Of a DNA stretch of 23,373 bases, positions 16,031 to 23,373 are shown piece after piece (positions within the stretch are counted from its first letter, which is position 1; each line of letters opens with the position of its first letter). The stretch spans positions 1 to 23,373 of the forward strand of contig DATFLY010000168.1 in NCBI GenBank assembly GCA_035267185.1, read 5' to 3'. Source of the DNA: JAUIBE01 sp035267185. Its GTDB lineage: Bacteria; Pseudomonadota; Gammaproteobacteria; Xanthomonadales; SZUA-36. Below the pieces are notes generated by a model. The model worked only from the letters and a program-made list of their open reading frames with translations, ran no database searches and was not told where the DNA came from. Made by a program: the position numbers and the translations under genes.

Positions 16031-17385
16031 ACCAGCCCCCGGTGAACCAAACCACTGCGACAGCGGAGTCCCGACCCGACAGCGAGCATCACAAGGCAGG
16101 CACCGTGGCGGACAAGGATCAAAAGCTACTCGCGGGCGGCAGGGGCTATATTCTCTTTATCCTGGTTGTTGTCTATACCTTCAATTTTATTGACCGGCAG
16201 ATCGTCGGCATCCTTGCCGTACCCATCAAGGAAGACCTGGGCCTGAGTGACACCCAGCTTGGCCTCATGGGGGGGCTCGCTTTTGCGCTGTTTTATACAG
16301 GTCTTGGCATCCCGATTGCGATGCTGGCAGACCGTTTCAGCCGCACCTGGATCATGACAGGCGCACTGGTCGTGTGGAGCGCGATGACAGCAGCCTGCGG
16401 ACTGGCCAACAACTTTTGGCAACTTTTTGCGGCGCGCCTTGGCGTGGGTGTTGGCGAAGCGGGTGGTGTCGCTCCGGCATACTCGCTCATTGCGGACTGG
16501 TTTCCACCTCATCAGCGAGCGCGGGCGCTGAGTATCTACTCATTTGGTATTCCGATTGGCAGTGCACTTGGCATTGCTGCAGGGGGCATCATCGCCAGCC
16601 TGATTGATTGGCGGATGGCATTCTTTGCGGTCGGGATCCTGGGCGTTCTGCTCGCGCCTGTGTTTCGCCTGACTGTGCAGGAACCCGAACGGGGCAAATA
16701 TGATACCGGCGCTCATGCGGCAGAGCCCGCAGGCATTCGCAAGACGATTGCTACACTGATCTCTAAGCCCAGTTTCTGGCTGATATCCCTGGCGGCATCC
16801 TTTTCTTCGATGATGGGTTACGGGCTGTTTTTCTGGCTACCCTCGTTTCTGGTAAGGAGCTTTGGGCTGACCCTGCTGGACGCATCGTTGTTTTTCGGTG
16901 CCATTCTCCTGATTGGCGGCCTTGCCGGCATCTGGCTCGGTGGGGTATTGGCTGATCGCTTTGGAGCGGCGAATCGACGACGGTACCTGACCATACCGGC
17001 GTTTGCATTTCTGGCCACGGTTCCGTGTTACCTGGCAGGCATTCTGTCTACAAACCTGACGATGACTTTTGTGTTTCTTCTGGTACCGACAGCCCTGGGG
17101 CTGGCCTGGCTGGGCCCCGTCATCTCCACCATTCAGCACCTGGTTCCACCACGAATGCGGGCAACAGCTTCAGCGGTATTCCTTTTTATAAACAACCTGA
17201 TTGGCATCGGACTGGGAACCTACGCAATCGGTGCACTTTCCGATGCCCTGCGGGTACAGTTCGGTGAAAACGCATTGCGATATTCAATTATGGCTGGCAC
17301 GAGTTTTTATATAGCTGCCGCGCTGCTCTTCTTCCTGGCCGCGCGCTGGCTGGAATCGGATTGGGAGGGCTTAGCTGGTGACTGA
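16027..17385 (+). CDS. MFS transporter (Spinster-like), candidate 3-hydroxybutyrate importer
   Basis: Protein of 452 residues from GTG at 16027, which overlaps the depolymerase stop as GTGA. An ATG ten codons earlier and a GTG at 16105 are alternatives; the first 35 residues are polar and poorly informative. Membrane segments begin at GYILFILVVVYTFNFIDRQIVGIL. Typical motifs follow: LSDTQLGLMGGLAFALFYTGLGIPIAMLADR (TM2 and motif A), RLGVGVGEAGGVAPAYSLIADWFP (motif of Spinster-like carriers), and a second half starting at SKPSFWLISLAASF, for twelve segments in all. This group carries organic anions and lipids across the inner membrane. It lies between a depolymerase and the 3-hydroxybutyrate dehydrogenase it overlaps by eight bases, so I infer uptake of 3-hydroxybutyrate or short oligomers. 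Export cannot be excluded. Confidence 0.9.
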   Translation: MNQPPVNQTTATAESRPDSEHHKAGTVADKDQKLLAGGRGYILFILVVVYTFNFIDRQIVGILAVPIKEDLGLSDTQLGLMGGLAFALFYTGLGIPIAMLADRFSRTWIMTGALVVWSAMTAACGLANNFWQLFAARLGVGVGEAGGVAPAYSLIADWFPPHQRARALSIYSFGIPIGSALGIAAGGIIASLIDWRMAFFAVGILGVLLAPVFRLTVQEPERGKYDTGAHAAEPAGIRKTIATLISKPSFWLISLAASFSSMMGYGLFFWLPSFLVRSFGLTLLDASLFFGAILLIGGLAGIWLGGVLADRFGAANRRRYLTIPAFAFLATVPCYLAGILSTNLTMTFVFLLVPTALGLAWLGPVISTIQHLVPPRMRATASAVFLFINNLIGIGLGTYAIGALSDALRVQFGENALRYSIMAGTSFYIAAALLFFLAARWLESDWEGLAGD

Positions 17386-18175
17386 AATCAAGACTTTGGA
17401 AGGGAAATCGGCCCTGGTTACAGGTTCCACCTCGGGAATCGGCCTCGGAATCGCACGTGCGCTTGCCGAACAGGGTTGCGACATCATGCTCAACGGCTTT
17501 GCTTCTGAAAAGCAGATTGAGGAAATCAGGGCCGAACTGATCGATCGTTGCGGTGTGGCGGTTGCCTATTGTGATGCTGACCTCAGGGACCCGGCGCAGA
17601 TCGAATCCATGATGAACCTGGCCAACACTGCAAAGTCGGGTATCGACATCCTGGTCAATAATGCAGGGATTCAGCACGTTTCTCCCATCGAGGAGTTTGC
17701 GACCGATAAGTGGAATGACATCATCGCGGTCAATCTGACTTCAGCATTTCACACCACCCGGTCAGTCATTCCTTCAATGCGCTCAAAAGGCTGGGGCCGG
17801 ATCATCAATATTGCATCAGCCCACGCATTAAGAGCTTCTCCTTACAAATGCGCCTACGTATCAGCCAAGCATGGACTGGCCGGGCTTACAAAAACCGTTG
17901 CGCTCGAAGTTGCCGAGGAAAATATCACCGTCAACGCGGTCGCGCCCGGCTACGTCAAGACCCCTCTGGTCACCGACCAGGTTGCCGATACCGCCCGGGC
18001 TCGTGGAATCAGCGAAGAGGAAGTGATTCGGGATGTGATTTTGCTGGCTCAGCCAACAAAGCGCCTGATTGAGATCGAAGAGGTGGCAGCCATGGTGGTA
18101 TTTCTTTGCTCCGAAGGCGCCGCCTCCATCACCGGCGCTGTGCTTCCCATAGACGGGGGCTGGACCGGTAAATAA
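17378..18175 (+). CDS. bdhA: D-3-hydroxybutyrate dehydrogenase (SDR family)
   Basis: Protein of 265 residues from GTG, with GGGAGG nine bases upstream and an eight-base overlap with the MFS gene. It oxidises D-3-hydroxybutyrate to acetoacetate with NAD+ in the cytoplasm. SDR landmarks: TGSTSGIG (15-22), NNAG (94-97), catalytic Ser147, Tyr160 and Lys164. Residues that mark the 3-hydroxybutyrate group are all there: GIQH with Gln99, SAH with His149, SPYKCAY with Lys157, Gln201 after the PGYVKTPLVTD loop, and Trp262 in DGGWTGK. The long stretch ARARGISEEEVIRDV and AQPTKR are also diagnostic of this enzyme. Its length is normal for the family. As last gene of the tetR-depolymerase-MFS unit it fixes the chemistry of the locus as 3-hydroxybutyrate use. 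Confidence 0.95.
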   Translation: MTEIKTLEGKSALVTGSTSGIGLGIARALAEQGCDIMLNGFASEKQIEEIRAELIDRCGVAVAYCDADLRDPAQIESMMNLANTAKSGIDILVNNAGIQHVSPIEEFATDKWNDIIAVNLTSAFHTTRSVIPSMRSKGWGRIINIASAHALRASPYKCAYVSAKHGLAGLTKTVALEVAEENITVNAVAPGYVKTPLVTDQVADTARARGISEEEVIRDVILLAQPTKRLIEIEEVAAMVVFLCSEGAASITGAVLPIDGGWTGK

Positions 18176-18188
18176 GCAGTGCGAGCCA

Positions 18189-18202
18189 GGTCAAATCTGA
18201 CC
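18189..18202. repeat. Inverted repeat GGTCA-AATC-TGACC downstream of bdhA
   Basis: Perfect 5-4-5 repeat 13 bases after the bdhA stop, in the 112-base gap between two convergent genes. No T-run follows on either strand, so it is not a classic terminator; it could be a weak hairpin at the transcript end or a chance palindrome. Confidence 0.3.
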
Positions 18203-18287
18203 CGTCTGTTGATGGTGGAGGTCTATGTTTTGTTGTCGATCCCGGTATCCGGTCTCCTGAAACCATTGTCTGCTTGTGAGAAGTCAG

Positions 18288-20615
18288 TCAGCGCGTCAGG
18301 CGCTCCACGCTGGAAAGCGCGTTTTCCAGGCTATCGGCGCCTCCGGCCACGAAGATAAACACTGCACCATGAGTTGTGCCTGCGTAAATACGCTCCTGCA
18401 ACAGGCCAAAACCGGTTGAATTCCAGATTCCCATCTCCGGACCGCTGCCGGAATCGCTGAGAAAACTTTCCTGTATTCCCGTTGAGGCCAGGCCATTGGC
18501 ACCGCCCCCCAGGGCGAGGCTTGCCGCGCCGACCAGTCCGCTGGCGCCGGCCCGGGATTGTGCCGGGGAAGTCCCGCCTGCAACCAGTGTGCCAAGGTCC
18601 CCGCTCATGGAAACTGTGCCGCGCTCAATGTCATTCTGAGCGGCATTCATGTCATCAAACCCGGTGCCTGCAAAGACCCAGCTGTCATCAGTACCGTCAA
18701 CGGTGAATGACCAGGCAACCAGGTTTCTAAGCTCTGCGCCCAGGTTGTCTGTGCCGTTGGCAAAGGTCCCGTAACCAGGTGTTGCCGTGCCTGCATTGGA
18801 AATCACTGAATATTCGTAGCTTGAAAGGGTTGTGCCCATTTCATCGACGCCGCCAAAGGCATACAGCACAATGCTTTCGGGCGCGCCCTTTAATGGCGCA
18901 ATGGCGCCTGCAAGATGGCTCCGGGGGGTGCCCATTGACCAGCTAGCTACCTGGTGCCACGCACCGGTCTCCCCAGGCAACAAGGGTATGACTGCCGGGT
19001 CGGTCGGCTGGCCGTTTTGAACCCATGAAGTGGCGTTCGTAGTCGCAACCAGTTCCAGCACCTCGCTGTCACCGTCATACGGCACGCCAGCCGGGTTGGT
19101 ATACACATTGTAGGCTTCTGCGCCCGGTACGGGATCCCATTCCAGCCGCAGGGCGACGTCGGCCATGTTAGGAACAATCACGTTGCGACTGGGGCCCGCC
19201 AGGCTTTCGCCATTGGGGTTGACGGGATCAGTTGATGGAAAAACCGCCGCGACTCTGAAGGCCTGCAGGCCTCCGGAATACCCGGGTGCGCCCTCTGCAA
19301 GCAGGAAAGTATGTCTCACTGCCAGTGGCGCCGCCGCGGAGTCAAGGATTTGTGCCCTCAGGACCGTATCCACTGCGCTGGTTCCATCATTTCCCCCGAC
19401 AAGGTATAAAAACTCGCCAAACTGGCTTGCCCATGCAAATGTGCGACCTGCCGGAAGCGTATTTCGAGACATCACCCAGCCATCAATCTCGCCAAACTCA
19501 CCAACCACACCGATTTCGACAGAATCAAGGGCATTGGCTGACGCGCCGTCGTCACCCCCCATCGCGTAAAGACTGAAACTCTCACCGTCAACGCGATGCA
19601 GTGCCAGCGAGGGCGCCCGTCTTGCAACCTGCAAATCGCTGATTGCGGCAGGTTCACCAATACCCCCGGATGCCGGGGCAAGGCGCACCGATGCAAAAGC
19701 TGCGTCCTGACCATCGGGATTCAAAAGGTCAATGATGCACAATCCCTCGTTAAGTCCCCCGGGGGAATAGTCCAGCGTCAGCGACGTACTTTCATTGACA
19801 GTTACTGTGAGTGGCTGGGTCAGGTCATCTTCACAGGTTAATGCGGCCGTGACAGCCGGGTTGAATCCACTTCCTTCAACGAAAAACTGGCTGGCGGCGT
19901 TCACAGGCACGACCAGGGGATATACCTGCGAGATTGAAGGTGCAGCCTCAGCCGAAATAATCAGGCCCTGGTTTACAAGTCCGGCGGAACCGTCAGGGTT
20001 GATTGCGATGACGTCGTAGGCACCGGCACTCAGGCCCGGGGGTACCGGCGCAAAGATCCGGTCTTCAGATTTAAATTCCACACCTTGCAATCGCACGGCC
20101 GGCTCAGTGGGAAGCGCTGTATCCAGGCGCAACAAGACCTGAGGTAGCACAGCGAAAGCCTCGTCGGAATCAAGCCGAAATTCGCCGCCAGCCGCAGATG
20201 AGAACACATTGGGCTGAAGATCAAATACAACCGTTAGTGAATCGACGATCTGAAAAGCCGCGCCGAGACCAGCAGTTTCACTCTGATTGGACCTTGTCAC
20301 CTCCAGATCCCATGCTCCCGTTGCCAGGGCTGGCGGGATATCGAATGCCAGCAGGCCGGGATGGGCGGGGTCAAACGTGAACGGCGGAAATATTTCTTCA
20401 GCGGAGAGCCCGACCAGGCGAACGGAAAATGGTGCGGACAAAAGGCCGCTCACGTGCGCGGTCGCATTGACTCCTGCCGATTGCAGGGCGACCGGAGGCT
20501 CGACGGTAATGATCTCCAAAGGATCCTCGAACCCGCTCAACAGGTTGAGATCACCCGCATAAGCGCCCGGTGTCAGGAATTGAAACGTCAAGACGATCAG
20601 AAACAATCTCGCCAT
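18288..20615 (-). CDS. Secreted Kelch-repeat protein with IPT/TIG-like and Fn3-like segments
   Basis: Protein of 775 residues. Of three near ATGs the one at 20615 is chosen because GGAG lies about nine bases upstream. The signal peptide is MARLFLIVLTFQFL..., cleaved at AYA|GD (20/21). The mature protein begins DLNLLSGFEDPLE. Residues about 38-300 form three or four beta-sandwich repeats resembling IPT/TIG domains (PSISQVYPLVVPVNAASQ, VEGSGFNP). Kelch-type blades with a central GG follow: YAMGGDDG, LYLVGGNDG, YAFGGVDE, LALGGGANG and FVAGGADS, each with a variable loop and an S/T-x-E/V end. Between blades two and three sits an Fn3-like piece (LEWDPVPGAEAYNVYTNP). No catalytic motif is seen; this is probably an adhesive or structural surface protein. 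It is the last gene of the minus-strand set on the right. Confidence 0.8.
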   Translation of the reverse strand: MARLFLIVLTFQFLTPGAYAGDLNLLSGFEDPLEIITVEPPVALQSAGVNATAHVSGLLSAPFSVRLVGLSAEEIFPPFTFDPAHPGLLAFDIPPALATGAWDLEVTRSNQSETAGLGAAFQIVDSLTVVFDLQPNVFSSAAGGEFRLDSDEAFAVLPQVLLRLDTALPTEPAVRLQGVEFKSEDRIFAPVPPGLSAGAYDVIAINPDGSAGLVNQGLIISAEAAPSISQVYPLVVPVNAASQFFVEGSGFNPAVTAALTCEDDLTQPLTVTVNESTSLTLDYSPGGLNEGLCIIDLLNPDGQDAAFASVRLAPASGGIGEPAAISDLQVARRAPSLALHRVDGESFSLYAMGGDDGASANALDSVEIGVVGEFGEIDGWVMSRNTLPAGRTFAWASQFGEFLYLVGGNDGTSAVDTVLRAQILDSAAAPLAVRHTFLLAEGAPGYSGGLQAFRVAAVFPSTDPVNPNGESLAGPSRNVIVPNMADVALRLEWDPVPGAEAYNVYTNPAGVPYDGDSEVLELVATTNATSWVQNGQPTDPAVIPLLPGETGAWHQVASWSMGTPRSHLAGAIAPLKGAPESIVLYAFGGVDEMGTTLSSYEYSVISNAGTATPGYGTFANGTDNLGAELRNLVAWSFTVDGTDDSWVFAGTGFDDMNAAQNDIERGTVSMSGDLGTLVAGGTSPAQSRAGASGLVGAASLALGGGANGLASTGIQESFLSDSGSGPEMGIWNSTGFGLLQERIYAGTTHGAVFIFVAGGADSLENALSSVERLTR

Positions 20616-20681
20616 TTGTGGCATCTCCATTGGATAGTTCGAGTTGTTTTTTTCGGGGTCCGAATGTTGTGAGCGGCGGTG

Positions 20682-21602
20682 TCAGGGACTATAAACCGGG
20701 AATCTGACCGAGGTCATGTCTGCACTCGCTTCCATCAATGCCTGCTGCGCTTCCGGATCAGACGCCTGTGGAATGGCCTCACCGATTTCAAAAATATCGT
20801 AATAATGGCCCGTGCCCACATCATCGTTAATGAGTTGCAACAATGCATCCCGGCCCGTTTCAACAGAAGATTGTGGCTCGAATCCTGCTTCAATCACCAT
20901 AGCGGTATTCATCAACGCTGATGGAAACAGTGCATTGGTTGTTATATCTCGTTCTGCCAGGGCATCGGCAGTTGCGTAAGTCATCATGATCTGCGCGTTT
21001 TTGCTTCGCAGGTAGGCATCAAAACCGGTGTAACCTTTCTCGAATCCCAGGTCATCAAAATCCAGCGGTCTCTGGCCCGAGGCAACATGCACAATTCGGC
21101 TTGGTGCGCTTTCCTCAAGCAGGGGTAACAACATGGCCGAAAGCACATAGCCAGCCAGGTAATTGACCTGGAAATGTAGTTCATACCCATCACCCGTTAC
21201 ACGCCGGGGTTTGTCTTCTCCCAAAAACACGCCGGCATTGTTGACCAGAACGTCAAGCCGCTCGTAGTCAGCCAGGATGGAATTGGCCAGGTCCCTGGTT
21301 TCTTCAAGGCTGGCGAGATCAGCCTGGTAGAACCTTGCACTGCCGTTGCCATCTTGCTCAATTTCCCTGAGAACTTCCTCGGCTCGTTCAACATTCCGAC
21401 CATGAATGATCACGTGATCACCACTCCTGGCCAAAGCCAACGCTGTCTCGCGACCAAGGCCACCGGTGGAGCCAGTTACCATCACAACACGCTGGTCAGG
21501 AAGCGGTGCGGCATTTTCGGCCACAGCGGGCGACGATAACAGGGCTAAAACGCAAACTGCGCTGAAGATTATTCCAGCAAATTCTTTTTTTAAAACGACC
21601 AT
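20682..21602 (-). CDS. Short-chain dehydrogenase/reductase with an N-terminal Sec signal
   Basis: Protein of 306 residues from ATG at 21602 (GAGGAA ten bases upstream; a GTG 13 codons earlier is less likely). Residues 1-28 look like a Sec signal: KK near the start, hydrophobic 9-22, AVA|EN cleavage at 28/29. The rest is a complete SDR of the retinol-dehydrogenase/WWOX-like class: TGSTGGLG (43-50), HGRN with Arg69 favouring NADP, ADLAS, LVNNAG (119-124), catalytic Ser175 and Y197-LRS-K201. All catalytic residues are intact, so it should be active. SDRs of this type are cytoplasmic or face the cytoplasm; positive-inside topology predicts this one in the periplasm, where NAD(P) is not normally supplied. 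It may be held by an uncleaved anchor or use tightly bound cofactor. The substrate is unknown. Confidence 0.88.
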   Translation of the reverse strand: MVVLKKEFAGIIFSAVCVLALLSSPAVAENAAPLPDQRVVMVTGSTGGLGRETALALARSGDHVIIHGRNVERAEEVLREIEQDGNGSARFYQADLASLEETRDLANSILADYERLDVLVNNAGVFLGEDKPRRVTGDGYELHFQVNYLAGYVLSAMLLPLLEESAPSRIVHVASGQRPLDFDDLGFEKGYTGFDAYLRSKNAQIMMTYATADALAERDITTNALFPSALMNTAMVIEAGFEPQSSVETGRDALLQLINDDVGTGHYYDIFEIGEAIPQASDPEAQQALMEASADMTSVRFPVYSP

Positions 21603-21644
21603 CAGGTTCAATTCCTCGGTTATTGGTGGTGTTCCGGCCACAGC

Positions 21645-21674
21645 GTCAAGATCGAAAAGATGCCAGATCTTGAC
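21645..21674. repeat. Nine-base inverted repeat between the beta-helix gene and the SDR gene
   Basis: GTCAAGATC (21645-21653) and GATCTTGAC (21666-21674) are perfect complements separated by 12 bases. The repeat lies in the 87-base gap between the two minus-strand genes, about 43 bases before the SDR start. No T-run follows, so it is not a standard terminator; a leader hairpin, a Rho-dependent processing stem or an operator are options. Confidence 0.5.
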
Positions 21675-21689
21675 AATGGGCTTTAAAAA

Positions 21690-23036
21690 TCAGGGTGATT
21701 CGAAACCTTCCCTCAGGAATGCATCCGAGGGTGAAGCATTGCGTTCAACGGCCCCGATGTCACACAAGTCGGCTGCCCCAATATCTGTGCCGCCTTTTCC
21801 GGACAGAACCGGGCGCAGGCCGGTGTCCGGATTATTATAGTTTCGTTGGTCCGCCGCCTCTCCGGCACAGGCACCCTGATCAACCAAACGACTGCCGGCG
21901 TCCGGCACAGACGTGGGCATGGACCCGCCATTGTCCATCAATGCGCCTAACTCCGGATTGATCAGCGCATCAGCCGTTCCTGACTGGTCCCCATTGGGTT
22001 GCGTGCCCTCAGGAAAAGCGGTTTCAGCACCGGAATTATTTCCGATCAGGTTGTGCCCGAGCGTGGTCAGGTTCTCAGCCACATCAGTGACAACATCAGC
22101 TCTGCTGTGTGCCGCAGCCTGTTCAAGATTTCCTGCCACCACGCTGTTCAGGAGCGACATGGTTCCCTTGTTATATATTGCTCCGCCGGGCAAATTTTGT
22201 GTCGTTGTCACGTTGTTTTGAGAAAAAGTACTGTGTTCAATGGTGAGATCCTGGGATGCGAGGATGGTACTGATTGCAGATCCCCGCGTGTGGGCCTGGT
22301 TGGCCCAGAATGTTGATCGCGAAACGAACAGTTGGGTTATGCGGCCCACTACAACGCCGCCGCCGATGCCACCCGGATCGACGGCTGAATTTCCCAGAAA
22401 AGTAGAGTCCAGAATACTGGCCGAATCGGCAGTGATTCCAAGCCCACCGCCCCCAAGCGGCACGGCTGAATTTCCAGTGAAGTACACGCGCCTGAGTGTA
22501 AAGTGACTCCCGGGTTCTTCCGAGTAAAGGAACATACCGCCACCCTGACCGTTTGACGCAAAACAGGTATCGACACGAACATCCTCAATCAGAATGTTGT
22601 CCTGGGCCTGTGCAAACATACAACCACCATTCACTGCGTTTCCCTGAAACAACTGGATGTTCCGAAGAGTGAAGGAATCGGTATTGGTGCCGACATGAAT
22701 GATGCGATGTGAATCATCACCATCGATCACAAGGCTATCGGGGCCGTGACCAGTAATTTCGAGATTATCGGTGATAATCGGAAGGCTTGAATTCAGGAGG
22801 ATCACCTGCACACCTGCATCGAAATTAATCAGGTCATCACCATTGCCAGCTGTGCAGCCATCCACCGCGTTATTGGTATTTGCAGCCAGGATGGCACTGC
22901 GAAGCTCACAATCATCCAGGCCTCCTGTTTCGTCCGTGGAAACGTCTACCGTGATGGTTTCGGCATACAACAAAGGCATGAAAGCCAGCTTAATGACAAT
23001 AGCGAGTAGAACAGAGGTCAGATTTATTACTTTCAT
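21690..23036 (-). CDS. Secreted CSLREA-like parallel beta-helix protein ending in GFESP
   Basis: Protein of 448 residues from ATG at 23036 with AAGGGG eight bases upstream (a TTG seven codons earlier is rejected). The signal peptide is cleaved near LYA|ET (25/26). The mature start TITVDVSTDE...CELRSAILAANTNN is a variant of the CSLREA region found at the head of many surface beta-helix proteins. Then come right-handed beta-helix turns with repeated L-x-I and N-x-A patterns (LEITGHGPDSLVIDG, FTLRNIQLFQGNAV, SILDSTFLGNSAV, LTIEHSTFSQNNV, MSLLNSVVAGN), GHNLIGN, and the usual closing DIGAVE. The end is DAFLREGFESP. No polysaccharide-lyase catalytic residues can be assigned with confidence; the likely role is surface binding or structure. 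Its neighbour two genes on is another secreted protein with a related GFE motif. Confidence 0.85.
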   Translation of the reverse strand: MKVINLTSVLLAIVIKLAFMPLLYAETITVDVSTDETGGLDDCELRSAILAANTNNAVDGCTAGNGDDLINFDAGVQVILLNSSLPIITDNLEITGHGPDSLVIDGDDSHRIIHVGTNTDSFTLRNIQLFQGNAVNGGCMFAQAQDNILIEDVRVDTCFASNGQGGGMFLYSEEPGSHFTLRRVYFTGNSAVPLGGGGLGITADSASILDSTFLGNSAVDPGGIGGGVVVGRITQLFVSRSTFWANQAHTRGSAISTILASQDLTIEHSTFSQNNVTTTQNLPGGAIYNKGTMSLLNSVVAGNLEQAAAHSRADVVTDVAENLTTLGHNLIGNNSGAETAFPEGTQPNGDQSGTADALINPELGALMDNGGSMPTSVPDAGSRLVDQGACAGEAADQRNYNNPDTGLRPVLSGKGGTDIGAADLCDIGAVERNASPSDAFLREGFESP

Positions 23037-23120
23037 TCGAACACCCCTTGGAGGCAAATGGTAATTAAGTACTAATCATCATCATGCTTTAAATATGAAC
23101 TTCAATTTCCAGCTATTTAT

Positions 23121-23373
23121 CTATTTTTTCTGAAACCAGCCCGCGAGGCAGGCTGCCAGCCCCAGAATCAGGCCGAAAACAAACACCGTCACCGGTGACA
23201 AGCCTGCCATCTGGTGAACAACCTGGTCCCAGGCATCGGTTTTTCCGACAGTTTCAAAAAGGATATACATCAGTGCGGTGATCACTGCACCAAGCATCCA
23301 TGGCCATCCATGCGCCCGGTAACGAAAAAACAGGTAGATGGCCAGCGCAAAAGTCAGCCCGATACTGATGTAG
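23121..23373 (-). CDS. Small membrane protein, 5' end off the window
   Basis: Open frame of 83 codons read from the right edge to a TAG at 23123-23121; the start lies outside the window. Three hydrophobic segments are visible: ISIGLTFALAIYLFF, WMLGAVITALMYILFE and TVFVFGLILGLAACLAGWF, with short polar loops (RYRAHGWPW and TVGKTDAWDQVVHQMAG) and a basic tail FQKK. No family is recognised. It is upstream of the beta-helix gene on the same strand, with an 84-base gap that is AT-rich and could hold a promoter. Confidence 0.65.
   Translation of the reverse strand, partial: YISIGLTFALAIYLFFRYRAHGWPWMLGAVITALMYILFETVGKTDAWDQVVHQMAGLSPVTVFVFGLILGLAACLAGWFQKK

Noticed and set aside
20647..20664. T7 run next to the hairpin TTCGG-GGT-CCGAA
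   Set aside because: The T-run comes before the stem on the plus strand and is an A-run after the stem on the minus strand, so it is not a terminator in either direction.
1..23373. CRISPR array, tRNA/rRNA, insertion sequence or prophage
   Set aside because: No direct-repeat array, cloverleaf, transposase or phage gene was seen on reading either strand.

Overview
The window looks like chromosomal DNA of an aquatic, aerobic Gammaproteobacterium. This is an inference from two TonB-dependent receptors, a HiPIP, secreted Kelch and CSLREA-type beta-helix proteins and a short GFE-x-P motif; the Xanthomonadales/Wenzhouxiangellaceae/Woeseiaceae neighbourhood is my best guess, but no marker gene is present. 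There are no rRNA, tRNA, CRISPR, phage or insertion-sequence features. Coding density is high.

Left part (1-8040, all minus strand). In transcription order this holds a 963-residue TonB-dependent receptor closed by a clear intrinsic terminator (5073-5100), an MFS transporter, a HiPIP predicted to be a lipoprotein on a long Pro/Glu/Lys tether, a large exported alpha/beta hydrolase of the Abhydrolase_10 type, and a second exported alpha/beta hydrolase that runs off the left edge. A 414-base gap (8041-8454) separates the receptor from a divergent plus-strand ureohydrolase of the agmatinase/arginase fold (8455-9423).

Central part (9442-18175) is the most interesting. It consists of two divergent units around an intergenic region that carries two copies of the inverted repeat TCAAC-N4-GTTGA, each placed on or beside a sigma70-like promoter. 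The minus-strand unit is TonB-dependent receptor > AMP-forming acyl-CoA ligase > alpha/beta hydrolase. The plus-strand unit is TetR regulator > exported type 2 short-chain PHA depolymerase > Spinster-like MFS transporter > D-3-hydroxybutyrate dehydrogenase, with overlapping or nearly touching genes. Read together, this is a self-contained locus for using polyhydroxybutyrate or 3-hydroxybutyrate oligomers: active outer-membrane uptake of oligomers, hydrolysis in the envelope, monomer import, oxidation to acetoacetate, and CoA activation, under local TetR control. The enzyme assignments of the depolymerase and the dehydrogenase are strong; the roles of receptor, transporter, ligase and hydrolase are inferred from context.

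Right part (18288-23373, all minus strand). This holds a partial small membrane protein at the edge, a secreted CSLREA-like parallel beta-helix protein, a short-chain dehydrogenase with an N-terminal Sec signal (odd for an NAD(P)-dependent enzyme), and a secreted Kelch/IPT/Fn3-like protein. The beta-helix and Kelch proteins share a GFE-x-P motif, at the C-terminus of one and the mature N-terminus of the other.
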